Assembly: GCF_913773725.1 (NCBI RefSeq)
Contig: NZ_CAJYGK010000156.1
Coordinates: forward strand, 62,001 to 126,000
Direction of reading: 5' to 3'
Source: an uncultured Aquabacterium sp.
GTDB taxonomy: Bacteria > Pseudomonadota > Gammaproteobacteria > Burkholderiales > Burkholderiaceae_C
DNA: 64,000 nucleotides
The first letter of the stretch is position 1. Every line of letters starts with the position of its first letter. A program made the position numbers and the translations under genes. The notes under the pieces were generated by a model that did not search any database, had not been told where the DNA came from, and saw nothing but the letters and a program-made list of their open reading frames with translations. Shown piece after piece: positions 1 through 10,188 of the stretch.

Positions 1-557
1 AGGTGCAGTTCGCGCACCCGCTCGATGGACACCACCCGTCGCGCCAGCAGCCCGAGCAGCGCCGCCTGGTAACCGCAGCCCGTGCCGATCTCGAGGCAGG
101 CACCCAGCGGCGCCGGCGACTGGCGGTCTGCGGCCAGGCCGGGCCGCTCGCACAGCAGCTGGAGCATGGCCCCCACCACCGAGGGCTTGGAAATCGTCTG
201 CCCCAGCCCGATGGGCAGGCTGGTGTCTTCGTAGGCCTGGTTGACCAGGGCCGTGTCGACAAAAAGATGGCGCGGCACGGTACCGAAGGCACCCAGCACC
301 CGCCCATCGGACAGGCCGTCGGCCTTCAAGCGCTCCACCATGCGCGCTCTCACGCGCACCGAGTCCAGCCCAAGGCCACCCGGCGCACTGAGGCGGCGGC
401 GGTCCTGCTCTGCCTGGGCCAGCGGCGCCTGGGGGCGAAGGAGGTCCCGAGGCCCTGCCGGCGCGGCAGCCCGGGGGGCTGCTGGCCGTGCCGACGCGAC
501 CTGATCCAGCTGCAGCGGAAACCGCCGCGGCTTGGGATCAGACTGCCCGCGGCTCAT
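1..557 (-). CDS. pcm: protein-L-isoaspartate O-methyltransferase (C-terminus truncated by window edge)
   Basis: Reverse-strand translation contains [64 protein letters not shown]...[15 protein letters not shown], typical of PCMT; start ATG overlaps surE stop (ATGA). Confidence 0.93.
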   Translation of the reverse strand, partial: MSRGQSDPKPRRFPLQLDQVASARPAAPRAAAPAGPRDLLRPQAPLAQAEQDRRRLSAPGGLGLDSVRVRARMVERLKADGLSDGRVLGAFGTVPRHLFVDTALVNQAYEDTSLPIGLGQTISKPSVVGAMLQLLCERPGLAADRQSPAPLGACLEIGTGCGYQAALLGLLARRVVSIERVRELH

Positions 558-1303
558 CGGGTGCCAGCCCAGCCCTGCCAGGCGGGCAGTCGCTGGTGAT
601 CCGTCATGTCGACCTTCAAAGGCGTGATCGAGACCTGTCCATGGCGCACGGCGTGGAAATCGGTGCCTTCGCCCTCTTCGCGCGCTTCACCGGCGGGGCC
701 GATCCAGTAGAACAGGTCGCCACGCGGGTTGGTCTGGGGCACCGCCGGAAAGCTGGCGTGACGCCGCCCCAGGCGCGTGATGGCCCAGGGCAGCGCGTCG
801 GCGTCCTCGCGGTTGGGGATGTTCACGTTGAGCAGCCAGGGCGACTCGGACGGCGGATGGGCCAGCACGTGCTCGATGATGCGGCGGGCCGTGCGGGCCG
901 CGGCATCCAGCGCATGCCAGCCCTTGACCACCTGCGAAAAAGCGATGGCCGGTACACCGAACAGATAGCCCTCGGTGGCCGCGGCCACGGTGCCGGAGTA
1001 CAGCGTGTCGTCACCCATGTTGGCGCCGTTGTTGATGCCGGACAGCACCAGATCCGGCTTGGGAATGAGCCCGGCCGTCAGGGCCAGGTGCACGCTGTCC
1101 GACGGCGTGCCAGTGACATAGCGAAAGCCGTTGGCCGCGGTGTGCAGGCTGAGCGGCTGGTGCAGGGTCAGCGCGTTGGAGGTGCCGCTGGCATTGCGCT
1201 CCGGCGCGAACACATCGACCGTTCCCAGTCCCTGGCAGGCTTCGACAAGGGCAGCGATGCCGGGCGCCAGGTAACCGTCATCGTTGGCAATGAGAATTCG
1301 CAT
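554..1303 (-). CDS. surE: 5'/3'-nucleotidase SurE
   Basis: [23 protein letters not shown]...[27 protein letters not shown] motifs; internal ATG at 1303 is the likely start. Confidence 0.96.
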   Translation of the reverse strand: MRILIANDDGYLAPGIAALVEACQGLGTVDVFAPERNASGTSNALTLHQPLSLHTAANGFRYVTGTPSDSVHLALTAGLIPKPDLVLSGINNGANMGDDTLYSGTVAAATEGYLFGVPAIAFSQVVKGWHALDAAARTARRIIEHVLAHPPSESPWLLNVNIPNREDADALPWAITRLGRRHASFPAVPQTNPRGDLFYWIGPAGEAREEGEGTDFHAVRHGQVSITPLKVDMTDHQRLPAWQGWAGTR

Positions 1304-1509
1304 CCGGTGATTGTAGGAGCGCAACGTCGTGCGGCAGCCGGCCCCCTCGATTCGGTGAGCCCCCTGGCCGCGGCAGGGGCGCTTGCATGTAAAGTTACCG
1401 ACTTGTACACCTGTCAACTCGTCCACCCGGGCGAGACCCCGGGACGCAGTTCAGCCGGGGCCCACCAACCCAGCCCATGCGGCGCCCGCGCGGGCTCGGA
1501 AGGAACTCC

Positions 1510-2259
1510 ATGGCCGTCAAGGTTCTGATACTCGAAGACAACCCGGTGGCGCGCGGCTTTCTGTGCCGTGTCGTGCGTGAAAGTTTCAGCGATGTAGGCA
1601 GCATCACCGAGGTCAGTGACCTGGACGCCGCGCGCCGTCTGCTGGGCCATGCTCCCGGCGGACGGGCCCAGCCCGGCGCAGAGCCGTTTCAGCTGATCCT
1701 GGTGGACCTGGAGTTGCCGGATGGCAGCGGCCTGGAGTTGCTGACCGAACTGGGGGGGTATCCCGCCACGCGCATTGTCACCACGCTGTACTCCGACGAC
1801 GAACACCTGTTTCCGGCGCTGCAGTGCGGTGCAGACGGCTACCTGCTCAAGGAAGACCGTTTCGAGGTGCTGGTCGAAGAGCTGCAGAAGATCGTTCGGG
1901 GGCAACCGCCCCTGTCCCCGGCCATCGCGCGGCGGTTGCTGAACCACTTCCGGACCGAAGGCGTGACCCCTGCGGGAAGTCAGCACGCTGGCGCCGTGCA
2001 CGCAGCAGAGCCGGGCGCACCGACGGCCCACGCGACGACGGCCGGCGCAGCCAACACCCTCGACCATGAGCGGCTCACGCCCCGCGAGAGCGAGGTGCTG
2101 ACGTACCTGAGCAAGGGCTTCACGATCAAGGAGATCGCCTCGCTCATGGGCATCAAATGGTTCACCGTCAACGACCACATCAAGTCGATCTACAAGAAGT
2201 TGAACGTGTCGAGCCGTGCAGAAGCGGCCGTGCTGGCCAGCAAGCAGGGCCTGGTCTGA
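1510..2259 (+). CDS. NarL/LuxR-family response regulator
   Basis: Receiver domain (LILEDNP...LILVDLELPDGSGLELL...GADGYLLKED) plus C-terminal LuxR HTH (LTPRESEVLTYLSKGFTIKEIASLMGIKWFTVNDHIKSIYKKLNVSSRAEA). Confidence 0.93.
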   Translation: MAVKVLILEDNPVARGFLCRVVRESFSDVGSITEVSDLDAARRLLGHAPGGRAQPGAEPFQLILVDLELPDGSGLELLTELGGYPATRIVTTLYSDDEHLFPALQCGADGYLLKEDRFEVLVEELQKIVRGQPPLSPAIARRLLNHFRTEGVTPAGSQHAGAVHAAEPGAPTAHATTAGAANTLDHERLTPRESEVLTYLSKGFTIKEIASLMGIKWFTVNDHIKSIYKKLNVSSRAEAAVLASKQGLV

Positions 2260-2266
2260 GCACCCC

Positions 2267-4612
2267 ATGCCGGACCCGGCTGCGCACCCGCCCTCGTCTG
2301 CTCACAGGCTGAACGGGCTGCTGGCGCGGCGAGCTCCGGGAGCCTTGCCAACCATCGACGAGGTGTTGGGCGAAACCCGCGCCCCGCCTCGATGGATGGG
2401 CTGGCGCATGCGGCTGCTGGTGGGGCTGGCACTCGGAGCCTGTCTGGTGGTGGCCGGGTGCGCGTGGTGGCTCGCTCGACAGCCTCACCTTCCCGTGACG
2501 CTGAAGGCCAGGGCAGATGGGCACCTCTCGCTGCAGTCTGTCGATTACCCGACCCTGCGCAGGCTCGAGCGACTGGAGCTGGTCGGCCTGCGCATCGATC
2601 CCCCGCCGGAGGCCGGACCGGCCCAGCCCGTGAGCTTCCCCGCCGGCATGGTGCTGCTCCAGCGCTCGGCGCGCTGGCTGCCCGAAGAGGCCGACCGTGC
2701 TCGCTTCCTTGCCTTTCATCGTCAAGTCGATGCCGTGCGGCAGCACTGGCGCCCGGAAGGCCTGGTCGCTCACCTGAGTTTCGCGCACGCGGCAGAAGAA
2801 CCGGTCCTGATCGCCCCCCGCAGCTGGTCGGGCCTCACCGTGCTGTACTGGGTGCTGTCGGGCTTGGCGCTCGCCGTGTTCATGGTGGGGGCCTCGGTCC
2901 TGTTGTCACATCCGACCCGGAACAGCGCCGCCTTTGCCCTGCTCACCACGGCGCAATCGGCCCAGCTGATGTTCATGGCCGTCGGCAGCAACCTCGACTT
3001 CTTCGCGCCGGCGTGGCTGGCGTCGCTGGACTTCGGCGGACGCATGGCCGCCGACCTGGCCTCTGCAGCCGCCTTGATGCAGCTGGCCGTCGGCGTACCG
3101 AGCCGTCTGACGGCCGCCGGGCGCTGGGTCGGCGGCGTGGTTCTCCTGCTGCTCGCACTGGTGGCGGTCGCGACCGCCGTGGCCCCTTCTGTGCTCGCCT
3201 CCGCCGCTGGCTGGTGGGCCTGGCAAGGCCTGTGCGCGTTCAGCATGGTCGCGGCCCTCCTGCTGATGCGCCATGGACAGCGTGTGCAGCCTCATCCATT
3301 CGGCAGGATCGTGCTGCGCTTCACGCTGGTGGCCGCGGCGACCTGGGCGCTGCTGGTCTTCGCGCTCATGCTCGGGCACCGGCGGCCTGATCTTCAGTTG
3401 CACCTGGGCTGGCAGGGCGTGATGGTCTGGCATCTCTTTGTCGGCATCGTGCTGTCGTTCTGCCCCTATCTGTCGCGGACGCGACAGGTGCTGCAGGAGT
3501 TCTCGCTGCTGGCCGTATCGAGCACGGTGGCCGCGTCACTGGATCTGCTGTTCGTCGCGGTGTTCTCGCTCGGTCAGTTCACGTCGATGACGCTGTCGCT
3601 GTTTCTCGCGCTGGGAAGCTACCTGCTGGCGCGGCGTTGGATGCTGACGCAGCTGCCCGGGCGGGATGCACTGTCCATGGAGCGCCTCTTTCAGCACCTC
3701 TATCGCATGGCGCGCGAGCTGGAGCACCACCCGGACCGCCTGAACGAGGCCATGCTGCGGCTGATGCGTGAGTTGTTCGACCCGCTGGAAAGCGAAGTGG
3801 TCCGCGGCCACGTGGCCGGTGCCGCCGTGCGCAGCAATGGCGCCTTGCTGCTGTTGCCCATGCCGCGGCTGGGCGACGCCGTAGCGGGCAACCGAGCGCT
3901 TGCGCTGCGACACGCACACAAGGGGCTGCGCCTGTTCACGGTGGAAGATGCCCGGCTTGCCGAGCGCATCATCGAACAACTGCAGCGCGCGCTGAACTTC
4001 GATCGCGCTGTGGAACAAGGGCGCAGCGAGGAACGCCTGCGCATCGCCCAGGACCTGCACGACGACATCGGGGCGCGGTTGCTGACACTGATGTACCAGG
4101 CCCCGAACACGGAAATCGAGGAGTACATCCGGCACACGCTGCAGGACCTGAAAACCCTGACACGCGGCCTGGCAGCCCAATCACATTGCCTGGTAGAGGC
4201 CGCGGCCGAATGGAAGCGGGACCTGCACCATCGCGCCGCCGTGGCCGAATGCCGGCTCGATTTCGACTTCGCTGCCGATGTCAACGTGACGCTGACGATG
4301 GTCCAGTGGTCGTCCCTGACCCGCATCCTGCGGGAGCTGGTGAGCAATGCGCTGAGCCATGCACGCGCCCGCCACATCGTGGTGACGCTGAAACTGGCAG
4401 ATGACCGCCTGACCCTCGAGGTCCAGGACAACGGTATCGGCCGGGCGCCGGAGGACTGGTCTCACGGCCTGGGTATGGGCGGTGTCCGCAAGCGCGTGAA
4501 GCAGCTCGGCGGTCAGGTGCGGTGGGAAGAGGTCTCCCCGTGCGGGATCCGTTGCGTGGTGACGGTGGAGCCGTTCACCAGCGCCGCTGCCGCCGATCAG
4601 GTTTCCCACTGA
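2267..4612 (+). CDS. membrane sensor histidine kinase (HisKA_3/HATPase type), partner of the upstream response regulator
   Basis: Several TM segments; DHp box EERLRIAQDLHDDIGARLLTLMY; HATPase motifs NALSHARARHIVV and DNGIGRAPEDWSHGLGMGGVRKRVKQLGG. Confidence 0.9.
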   Translation: MPDPAAHPPSSAHRLNGLLARRAPGALPTIDEVLGETRAPPRWMGWRMRLLVGLALGACLVVAGCAWWLARQPHLPVTLKARADGHLSLQSVDYPTLRRLERLELVGLRIDPPPEAGPAQPVSFPAGMVLLQRSARWLPEEADRARFLAFHRQVDAVRQHWRPEGLVAHLSFAHAAEEPVLIAPRSWSGLTVLYWVLSGLALAVFMVGASVLLSHPTRNSAAFALLTTAQSAQLMFMAVGSNLDFFAPAWLASLDFGGRMAADLASAAALMQLAVGVPSRLTAAGRWVGGVVLLLLALVAVATAVAPSVLASAAGWWAWQGLCAFSMVAALLLMRHGQRVQPHPFGRIVLRFTLVAAATWALLVFALMLGHRRPDLQLHLGWQGVMVWHLFVGIVLSFCPYLSRTRQVLQEFSLLAVSSTVAASLDLLFVAVFSLGQFTSMTLSLFLALGSYLLARRWMLTQLPGRDALSMERLFQHLYRMARELEHHPDRLNEAMLRLMRELFDPLESEVVRGHVAGAAVRSNGALLLLPMPRLGDAVAGNRALALRHAHKGLRLFTVEDARLAERIIEQLQRALNFDRAVEQGRSEERLRIAQDLHDDIGARLLTLMYQAPNTEIEEYIRHTLQDLKTLTRGLAAQSHCLVEAAAEWKRDLHHRAAVAECRLDFDFAADVNVTLTMVQWSSLTRILRELVSNALSHARARHIVVTLKLADDRLTLEVQDNGIGRAPEDWSHGLGMGGVRKRVKQLGGQVRWEEVSPCGIRCVVTVEPFTSAAAADQVSH

Positions 4613-6423
4613 GGCGTGTTGCGCAACACCTCTTCCAGCGTGGTGACGCCTTCGGCCACTTTCATGACGCCGCCCGGCCGCAGGGGACGCAGCCCCTCCT
4701 TGGCAGCTGTCTGGCGCAGACGGGGCATGTCGACATGCGGGTGGATCGCACTGCGGATGCCTTCGCTGACCGGCAGCAGTTCATACAGACCGACCCGGCC
4801 CTTGAAACCCGTCATCCGACACTCCAGGCAGCCCACCGGCTTGTAGGGCTGGATGTGGCCGTTGAGGCGCCAGGGCTTGATGGCTTCGGCCAGCATCTCG
4901 GGGCGCACGCTGTCGTCCGGCTTCTTGCAATGCGGACACAGGGTGCGCACCAGGCGCTGGGCCAGCACGCCGATGACGGTGGCACTGATCAGGTAGCTGG
5001 GCACGCCCAGATCGGTCAGGCGGGTGATGGCCGAAGCCGCATCGTTGGTGTGCAGCGTCGAGAACACCAGGTGGCCGGTCAGCGAGGCCTGGATGGCCAT
5101 CTCGGCGGTTTCCAGATCTCGGATTTCACCGACCATGATGATGTCCGGGTCCTGACGCATCAGCGCACGCAGGCCCTCGGCGAAGCCGAGGTCGATGGTG
5201 GCCTGCACCTGAGTCTGGTTGAACGAGGGCTCGATCATTTCGATCGGGTCTTCGATGGTGCAGACGTTGACCTCGTCGGTCGCCACGCGCTTGAGCGTGG
5301 AGTACAGCGTCGTCGTCTTGCCGGAGCCCGTGGGGCCGGTGACCAGGATGATGCCGTGCGGCCGGCTGACCAGTTGCTCCCACTGCTGGGTCTCGCTGGG
5401 CGCGAAGCCAAGGGCCTCGAACGACTTGACGGTGTTGTCCGGGTCGAAAATCCGCATGACCAGCTTCTCGCCAAAAGCGGTCGGCATGGTGGACAGGCGC
5501 ATCTCGACTTCGTCGCCCCCCGGGTTGCGCGTCTTGATGCGCCCATCCAGCGGGCGGCGCTTCTCGACCACGTCCATGCGCCCCAGCAGCTTGATGCGCG
5601 CGGTCATGGCCTGCATCACAGCCAGCGGCACCTGGTAGACGGTGTGCAAGACGCCATCGATGCGGAAGCGGATGGCGCCCATCTCGCGGCGCGGCTCGAG
5701 GTGGATGTCCGAAGCGCGCTGGTCGAAGGCGTACTGCCACAGCCAGTCGACGACCTGGATGATGCCCTGGTCGTTTGCGTCGAGCTGACGATTGCTCTTG
5801 CCCAGTTCGACCAGTTGCTCGAAGTTGTGCGCGACGCTGTCGCCCGTCTTCTTGTTGGCGTCCTTGACGGACTTGGCCAGCGTGTAGAACTCGGTGCGGT
5901 AGCGTTGCAGGTCGAGCGGGCTGGAAACCACCAGCTTCACCTTCTTCTTGGTGTGCGACAGGATCTCTTCGACCCAGTCCACATCCAAAGGCTCGCTGGT
6001 TGCGATGGTGATCTCGGTCAGGCTCATCTGCACCGGCAGCGCCTTGCGGCGCTCGGCGTAGTTGATGGACATGACTTCGGCCACGCGGGCCACATCGACC
6101 TTGAGCGGGTCGATGCGCAGGTAGGGCATGCCCACGCGCCCGGCCAGCCACTCGGTGAGGGGCTCCAGTTCGAGCAGATTGCCGGTGTCGGCGCGGGTCA
6201 GGCCCATGCCGGCCAGCCGCACCAGCGGGTGCTGGGCGCTGTCGCCTGCGGCAAAGCGCCGGGCCACCTTCTCGGCGTCCCGGACGCCGACCACGCCGTC
6301 TTCCGTCAACCACTGCAGCAGCAGCCGCCACTCCAGCGGCCCCTTGGGGGCGGCAGTGGGCCGGCGGGGCGTTGAAGCGGGGCCGGGCGCGGGTGCGGGG
6401 GCGGACGCAGAGGAAGCGCTCAT
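4597..6423 (-). CDS. GspE/PulE/PilB family type II secretion / type IV pilus assembly ATPase
   Basis: Walker A GPTGSGKTTTLYSTL, Asp/His boxes (TIEDPIEMIEPSFNQTQVQ, MVGEIRDLETAEMAIQASLTGHLVFSTLHTNDA), Zn-type C4 motif CPHCKK...GCLECRMTGFKGR. Confidence 0.93.
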   Translation of the reverse strand: MSASSASAPAPAPGPASTPRRPTAAPKGPLEWRLLLQWLTEDGVVGVRDAEKVARRFAAGDSAQHPLVRLAGMGLTRADTGNLLELEPLTEWLAGRVGMPYLRIDPLKVDVARVAEVMSINYAERRKALPVQMSLTEITIATSEPLDVDWVEEILSHTKKKVKLVVSSPLDLQRYRTEFYTLAKSVKDANKKTGDSVAHNFEQLVELGKSNRQLDANDQGIIQVVDWLWQYAFDQRASDIHLEPRREMGAIRFRIDGVLHTVYQVPLAVMQAMTARIKLLGRMDVVEKRRPLDGRIKTRNPGGDEVEMRLSTMPTAFGEKLVMRIFDPDNTVKSFEALGFAPSETQQWEQLVSRPHGIILVTGPTGSGKTTTLYSTLKRVATDEVNVCTIEDPIEMIEPSFNQTQVQATIDLGFAEGLRALMRQDPDIIMVGEIRDLETAEMAIQASLTGHLVFSTLHTNDAASAITRLTDLGVPSYLISATVIGVLAQRLVRTLCPHCKKPDDSVRPEMLAEAIKPWRLNGHIQPYKPVGCLECRMTGFKGRVGLYELLPVSEGIRSAIHPHVDMPRLRQTAAKEGLRPLRPGGVMKVAEGVTTLEEVLRNTPQWET

Positions 6424-6424
6424 G

Positions 6425-7189
6425 TCAGGCGGGCAAAGACGGGGTGCATCGGGACAGCAATTTGACCCATTTTCGCGCAGGCAGATTCCAGCGGGTCTGT
6501 AAAGTTTCGGCGCGTTCAGCCAGCACTTCGCGGGAAGGCAGGTCGAACCCTTTCCACGCCAGCACGATGGTGTTGCCGTCGCGCGTGGGTTTGAGCATGG
6601 CCACGCGGTCGGCGCCGAAGGCGGAGGCAATGCGGCTGGCGCTGCGATCGAAGCTGACGTCCCGGCCGAAGAGGTTGACGCTCATGACCCCGCCATCGTC
6701 CAGCACCTGCCAGCAGGCCCGGTAGAAGGCCTCATCGTCCAGCACCGGGCTGGCGGCCTCGTGGTCATACAGGTCGACGCACAGGGCGTCGAACGCTGCC
6801 ACGTGGTGCTCGTCGGCCACGAAACGGGCCGCATCACCCTGGATCACCGTGAGACGCTCGTCGTCGTCCGGCAGATGGAACCACGCCCGGCAGGCCGCGA
6901 TCACCTGGGGATTGAGCTCGACCGCGGTCGTGGGCGCGCGAAGGACGCTGTGGCAGAACTTGGTGAGCGCGGCCGCGCCCAGTCCCAGCTGCAGGGTGCG
7001 CGCGGTGGCCACCGCCTCGGGGTCGCGCAGCAGCGTCCAGGCCATCATGCGCTGGATGTACTCGAGCTCCAGCTTGAGCGGCTGGCGGATGCGCATGGCG
7101 CCCTGGATCCAGGGGGTTTCAAGGTGGAGGTAACGCAAGCCGCCCTGTTCGGACAGGGTGGCCTCGGGGAGTCGGGGCTTTCGTTTCAC
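6425..7189 (-). CDS. spermidine synthase-like class I SAM-dependent methyltransferase fold protein
   Basis: LQLGLGAAALTKFCHSVL...TAVELNPQVIAACRAWF...AFDALCVDLYDHEAASPVLDDEAFYRACWQVLDDGGVMSVNLFG; GTG start at 7189 assumed. Confidence 0.75.
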   Translation of the reverse strand: MKRKPRLPEATLSEQGGLRYLHLETPWIQGAMRIRQPLKLELEYIQRMMAWTLLRDPEAVATARTLQLGLGAAALTKFCHSVLRAPTTAVELNPQVIAACRAWFHLPDDDERLTVIQGDAARFVADEHHVAAFDALCVDLYDHEAASPVLDDEAFYRACWQVLDDGGVMSVNLFGRDVSFDRSASRIASAFGADRVAMLKPTRDGNTIVLAWKGFDLPSREVLAERAETLQTRWNLPARKWVKLLSRCTPSLPA

Positions 7190-7217
7190 GCGGCGAGTGT
7201 GGCACAGTGCCGATCCC

Positions 7218-7757
7218 ATGCCACGCACTCCCGAGCCTCCGTCCCCGCGTCTGCAAGGCCTGCCTCCGGTCGTGGGCCCGGGCGCGCGGCTGCTGGTGCT
7301 CGGCAGCTTTCCGGGCGTGGCCTCGCTGGCGTCGCAGCAGTATTACGCTCATCCCCGCAACGCGTTCTGGCCCATTCTGTCGGCGCTGTGGGGGCTGCGT
7401 GGCGACGAGGCCCTGCAAGTGCGTCCCTACGCTGAGCGCCTCCCGGTCGTGCGGGCCCATGGCCTCGCCATCTGGGACGTGTATGCCGGCTGCGCACGCG
7501 AGGGCAGCCTCGACAGCGCCATCCGTGACGCCCAGCTCAACGACCTGCCCGGCTTGATCCGGCAGGTGCCGACGCTGCGCGGCATTGCGCACAACGGCGG
7601 CGAGTCGGCACGGCACATGCGCATCACGCGGGCCCTGGGCCTGCCCGTCTACCAACTGCCCTCGACCAGCCCGGCCAATGCTTCGTGGTCTTTCGAGCGC
7701 AAGCTCGCCGCCTGGCGGGTGGTGTTCGAGACCGCAGGCGTGGCCGCGTCAGGATAA
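7218..7757 (+). CDS. DNA-deoxyinosine glycosylase / MUG-like uracil-DNA glycosylase superfamily protein
   Basis: GARLLVLGSFPGVASLASQQYYAHPRNAFWPIL motif; C-terminal LPSTSPANASWSFERKL. Confidence 0.85.
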   Translation: MPRTPEPPSPRLQGLPPVVGPGARLLVLGSFPGVASLASQQYYAHPRNAFWPILSALWGLRGDEALQVRPYAERLPVVRAHGLAIWDVYAGCAREGSLDSAIRDAQLNDLPGLIRQVPTLRGIAHNGGESARHMRITRALGLPVYQLPSTSPANASWSFERKLAAWRVVFETAGVAASG

Positions 7758-7787
7758 AAAAAGGGCAACGGTCGCGTGACCGTTGCC
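7755..7787 (-). terminator. Rho-independent terminator of the porin gene
   Basis: Perfect stem GGGCAACGGTC-GCGT-GACCGTTGCCC with a run of A on the + strand (U-tract on the minus strand transcript). Confidence 0.88.
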
Positions 7788-7846
7788 CCAAGTTGCCCGC
7801 CTGGCTGCGCACCGCACGCAGCCAGACGCTCTTACCGACCTCGCGA

Positions 7847-9058
7847 TCAGAAGAACAGGATGCCGCCCAGGCTGATGGTGTTGGTCTTGGTCTCGTTCGA
7901 GTTGGCCGAGTTGGTCTGCTTCTCGTTGTTGAACTCGCCCACCAGGGTGATGAACTTGTTCAGCGAGTGGTACACGCCCAGGGTGTAGCTCTGGTTCTTC
8001 AGCGACACGCCGGCACCGGCTGCACCATCCTTGTCCTTGTTCTGACCGTAGTTCAGACCGAACTTGGTGTCACCGAGCTTGTAGGTGCCTTGCACGAAGT
8101 AGCCGTTGGACTTGGTCTTGTTGCCGTCTGCATCAGCGCCACCCAGGAACTGTGCACCGACGGTGGACAGGCCGAGGCCCTTGCCGTTGAAGCCATAGGC
8201 CAGCACTTCGAAGGCATCGAATCGGACCTTGCCACCCAGCTCGAAGCCGTTGGCCGTGAACGGCTTGGTGGCGCAAGTGGTCGAGCTTTGGCAGTCGGTC
8301 TTCTGGTGAACGAGACCGGTCCACAGCTGGCCCGGCAGCGCGCCCGGGATGTCGTAGGTGGCCATGGCTTGCAGGCCGGGGGTCTTGGCGGAGTTGCCCG
8401 AGAAGCTCTTCGGCTGGAACAGACCGGCACCTGCCTGGAAGCCCGACACCTTCGGGCTCAGGTACGAGATCTGGGCCTGGAAGCCTGTGTACATGTAGCC
8501 ATGCCCGATCATGCCGAACGTCGTGTTGAACGGGATGGCCGCGTTGGTCGTGCCACCGACGCCCAGCAGGGTCATGTCGGACAGGATCACGTTCTGACCG
8601 AACATGCCGATGTCACGGCCGATCTTGACCGTGCCCATCGTGGGCGTGCCGAACGAGAAGTAGTTGTTGCGGGTGTCGATCTGGCTGAAGGGGCTGTTGT
8701 CCACGCCCTGGGTGATGCCGTCAGCGCCGGAGCCCTTGGGCAGGCCCACGATGTCGGAGCGGTCGTTGATGCCAGGGGCAAAGCTGATGTGCGCCTTGAC
8801 GTCGTAGCCGCCGGCCTTGCCGGTGGCCACAAAGTTGATCCAGCCCGGCAGCAGGCCGTTGGAGATGCCGCTGGTCTTGGTGGTCTGGCTGACGCCCTCG
8901 ACCGTCGTCTTGCTGTCGCGGTTGACGTAGAAGCCGTTGACGGTGCCGTTGATGTCGAGCGTGACGCCGTTCTGTTCGAAGCTCACGGCCTGAGCCGAGG
9001 AGGCGGCAGCAGCGGCCACAGCGAGGGCGAGGATCGACTTGATGGGGGCAGTCTTCAT
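7847..9058 (-). CDS. Gram-negative porin (outer membrane, betaproteobacterial type)
   Basis: Signal peptide MKTAPIKSILALAVAAAAASSAQA; beta-barrel pattern; C-terminal aromatic ending (GGILFF). Confidence 0.9.
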   Translation of the reverse strand: MKTAPIKSILALAVAAAAASSAQAVSFEQNGVTLDINGTVNGFYVNRDSKTTVEGVSQTTKTSGISNGLLPGWINFVATGKAGGYDVKAHISFAPGINDRSDIVGLPKGSGADGITQGVDNSPFSQIDTRNNYFSFGTPTMGTVKIGRDIGMFGQNVILSDMTLLGVGGTTNAAIPFNTTFGMIGHGYMYTGFQAQISYLSPKVSGFQAGAGLFQPKSFSGNSAKTPGLQAMATYDIPGALPGQLWTGLVHQKTDCQSSTTCATKPFTANGFELGGKVRFDAFEVLAYGFNGKGLGLSTVGAQFLGGADADGNKTKSNGYFVQGTYKLGDTKFGLNYGQNKDKDGAAGAGVSLKNQSYTLGVYHSLNKFITLVGEFNNEKQTNSANSNETKTNTISLGGILFF

Positions 9059-9297
9059 GTTGTCTCCAGTCTTGAACCTTTGGATGGGTAAGCCCGCTGG
9101 ACTGCGGGTTGGGGGACCGGAGGGCAAGGCCTGTGCCGGAATTGGCCAGGACACCGATGTGACAGGGAAAGGCCCAAGGTGGAACAGGGTTATCCCACCC
9201 GACATGGAGCACGAGTGCCTCAGGCTGAAGCAGTTGACCGCCCGACTGCTCCCGGCACGCCGTGGCGCAAACGCGCCATTCGGAGACAGCTTCCGTG

Positions 9298-10155
9298 TCA
9301 GCCCGGAGCACCCAGGAGCAACAACCGTGGCAGGACGCGCTGGGCGTTACGGGTGGTGTGCCACTTGACCTGCTCGAGCGACCACCCTCGCAGCGCGGCC
9401 AGCACGGCAGCCATGGCCGGCAACTCTGCCGGCTCGTTACGGCTGCGTAGACCTGCAGCCCGCTCGGCCGCCGTGCGGTACAGCCAGTGCGGCGGAATGT
9501 CCGGGGCATCGGTTTCCAGCACGATGGCATCGGCCGGCAAGGCGGCTGCCAGGCGGCGGATCTGGTGTGCCCGATCGAACGTCATCGCGCCGCCGAAGCC
9601 CAGGCAGAAGCCCAGATCCAGGAAAGCGTGGGCCTGCTGAAGGCTGCCGTTGAAGGCGTGGGCGATCCCGCCTCGCACGGGCCGCCCTCGCGCTCGTTGC
9701 AGGCGCAGGTGTTTGAGCAACAGGTCGGCACTGCGGCGCACATGCAGGATCACGGGCAAACCGTGTTCGACCGCGAGCTCGAGTTGCTGCGCGTACAGCG
9801 ACTCCTGCCGTTTCCGGGAGCACTCATCCTGCAAGGCCGGCACGAAGTGGTCCAACCCGATCTCGCCCACGGCGACAAGACGAGGGTCCTGGCCGTGCTG
9901 GGCGAGTGCCTCGCCCAAGCGCGCGACCGGGTCGTCGCCCGCCGCATGCACGTACAGCGGGTGGGTGCCCAGCGCGTAGGCTCCATTGGCCTCCTGAGCT
10001 GCCCGTCGCGCGCTGTCGAACAAGGAGGGCATCACCGCTGGAATGACCTGCATGGCCACCCCGGCTGCGCGGGCCCGGGCAATCACCTCGGGCCGGTCCG
10101 CGCCGAACTCCGGCGCATCGAGGTGGCAATGGGTGTCGATCCACATCGCATCCAC
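9298..10155 (-). CDS. tatD: TatD family hydrolase (DNase)
   Basis: MWIDTHCHLDAPEFGADR...AVGEIGLDHF...VILHVRRSADLLLKHL...IAHAFNGSLQQA...VLETDAPDIPP. Confidence 0.93.
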   Translation of the reverse strand: MDAMWIDTHCHLDAPEFGADRPEVIARARAAGVAMQVIPAVMPSLFDSARRAAQEANGAYALGTHPLYVHAAGDDPVARLGEALAQHGQDPRLVAVGEIGLDHFVPALQDECSRKRQESLYAQQLELAVEHGLPVILHVRRSADLLLKHLRLQRARGRPVRGGIAHAFNGSLQQAHAFLDLGFCLGFGGAMTFDRAHQIRRLAAALPADAIVLETDAPDIPPHWLYRTAAERAAGLRSRNEPAELPAMAAVLAALRGWSLEQVKWHTTRNAQRVLPRLLLLGAPG

Positions 10156-10188
10156 CTGGGGTCCAGGCCTGGCCAGCGCAAGGCAGCG

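Noticed and set aside
4522-6375. 617-aa + strand ORF opposite the GspE ATPase
   Set aside because: Antisense shadow ORF of a clear coding gene in high-GC DNA; His/Gln/Arg-rich composition, no motifs.
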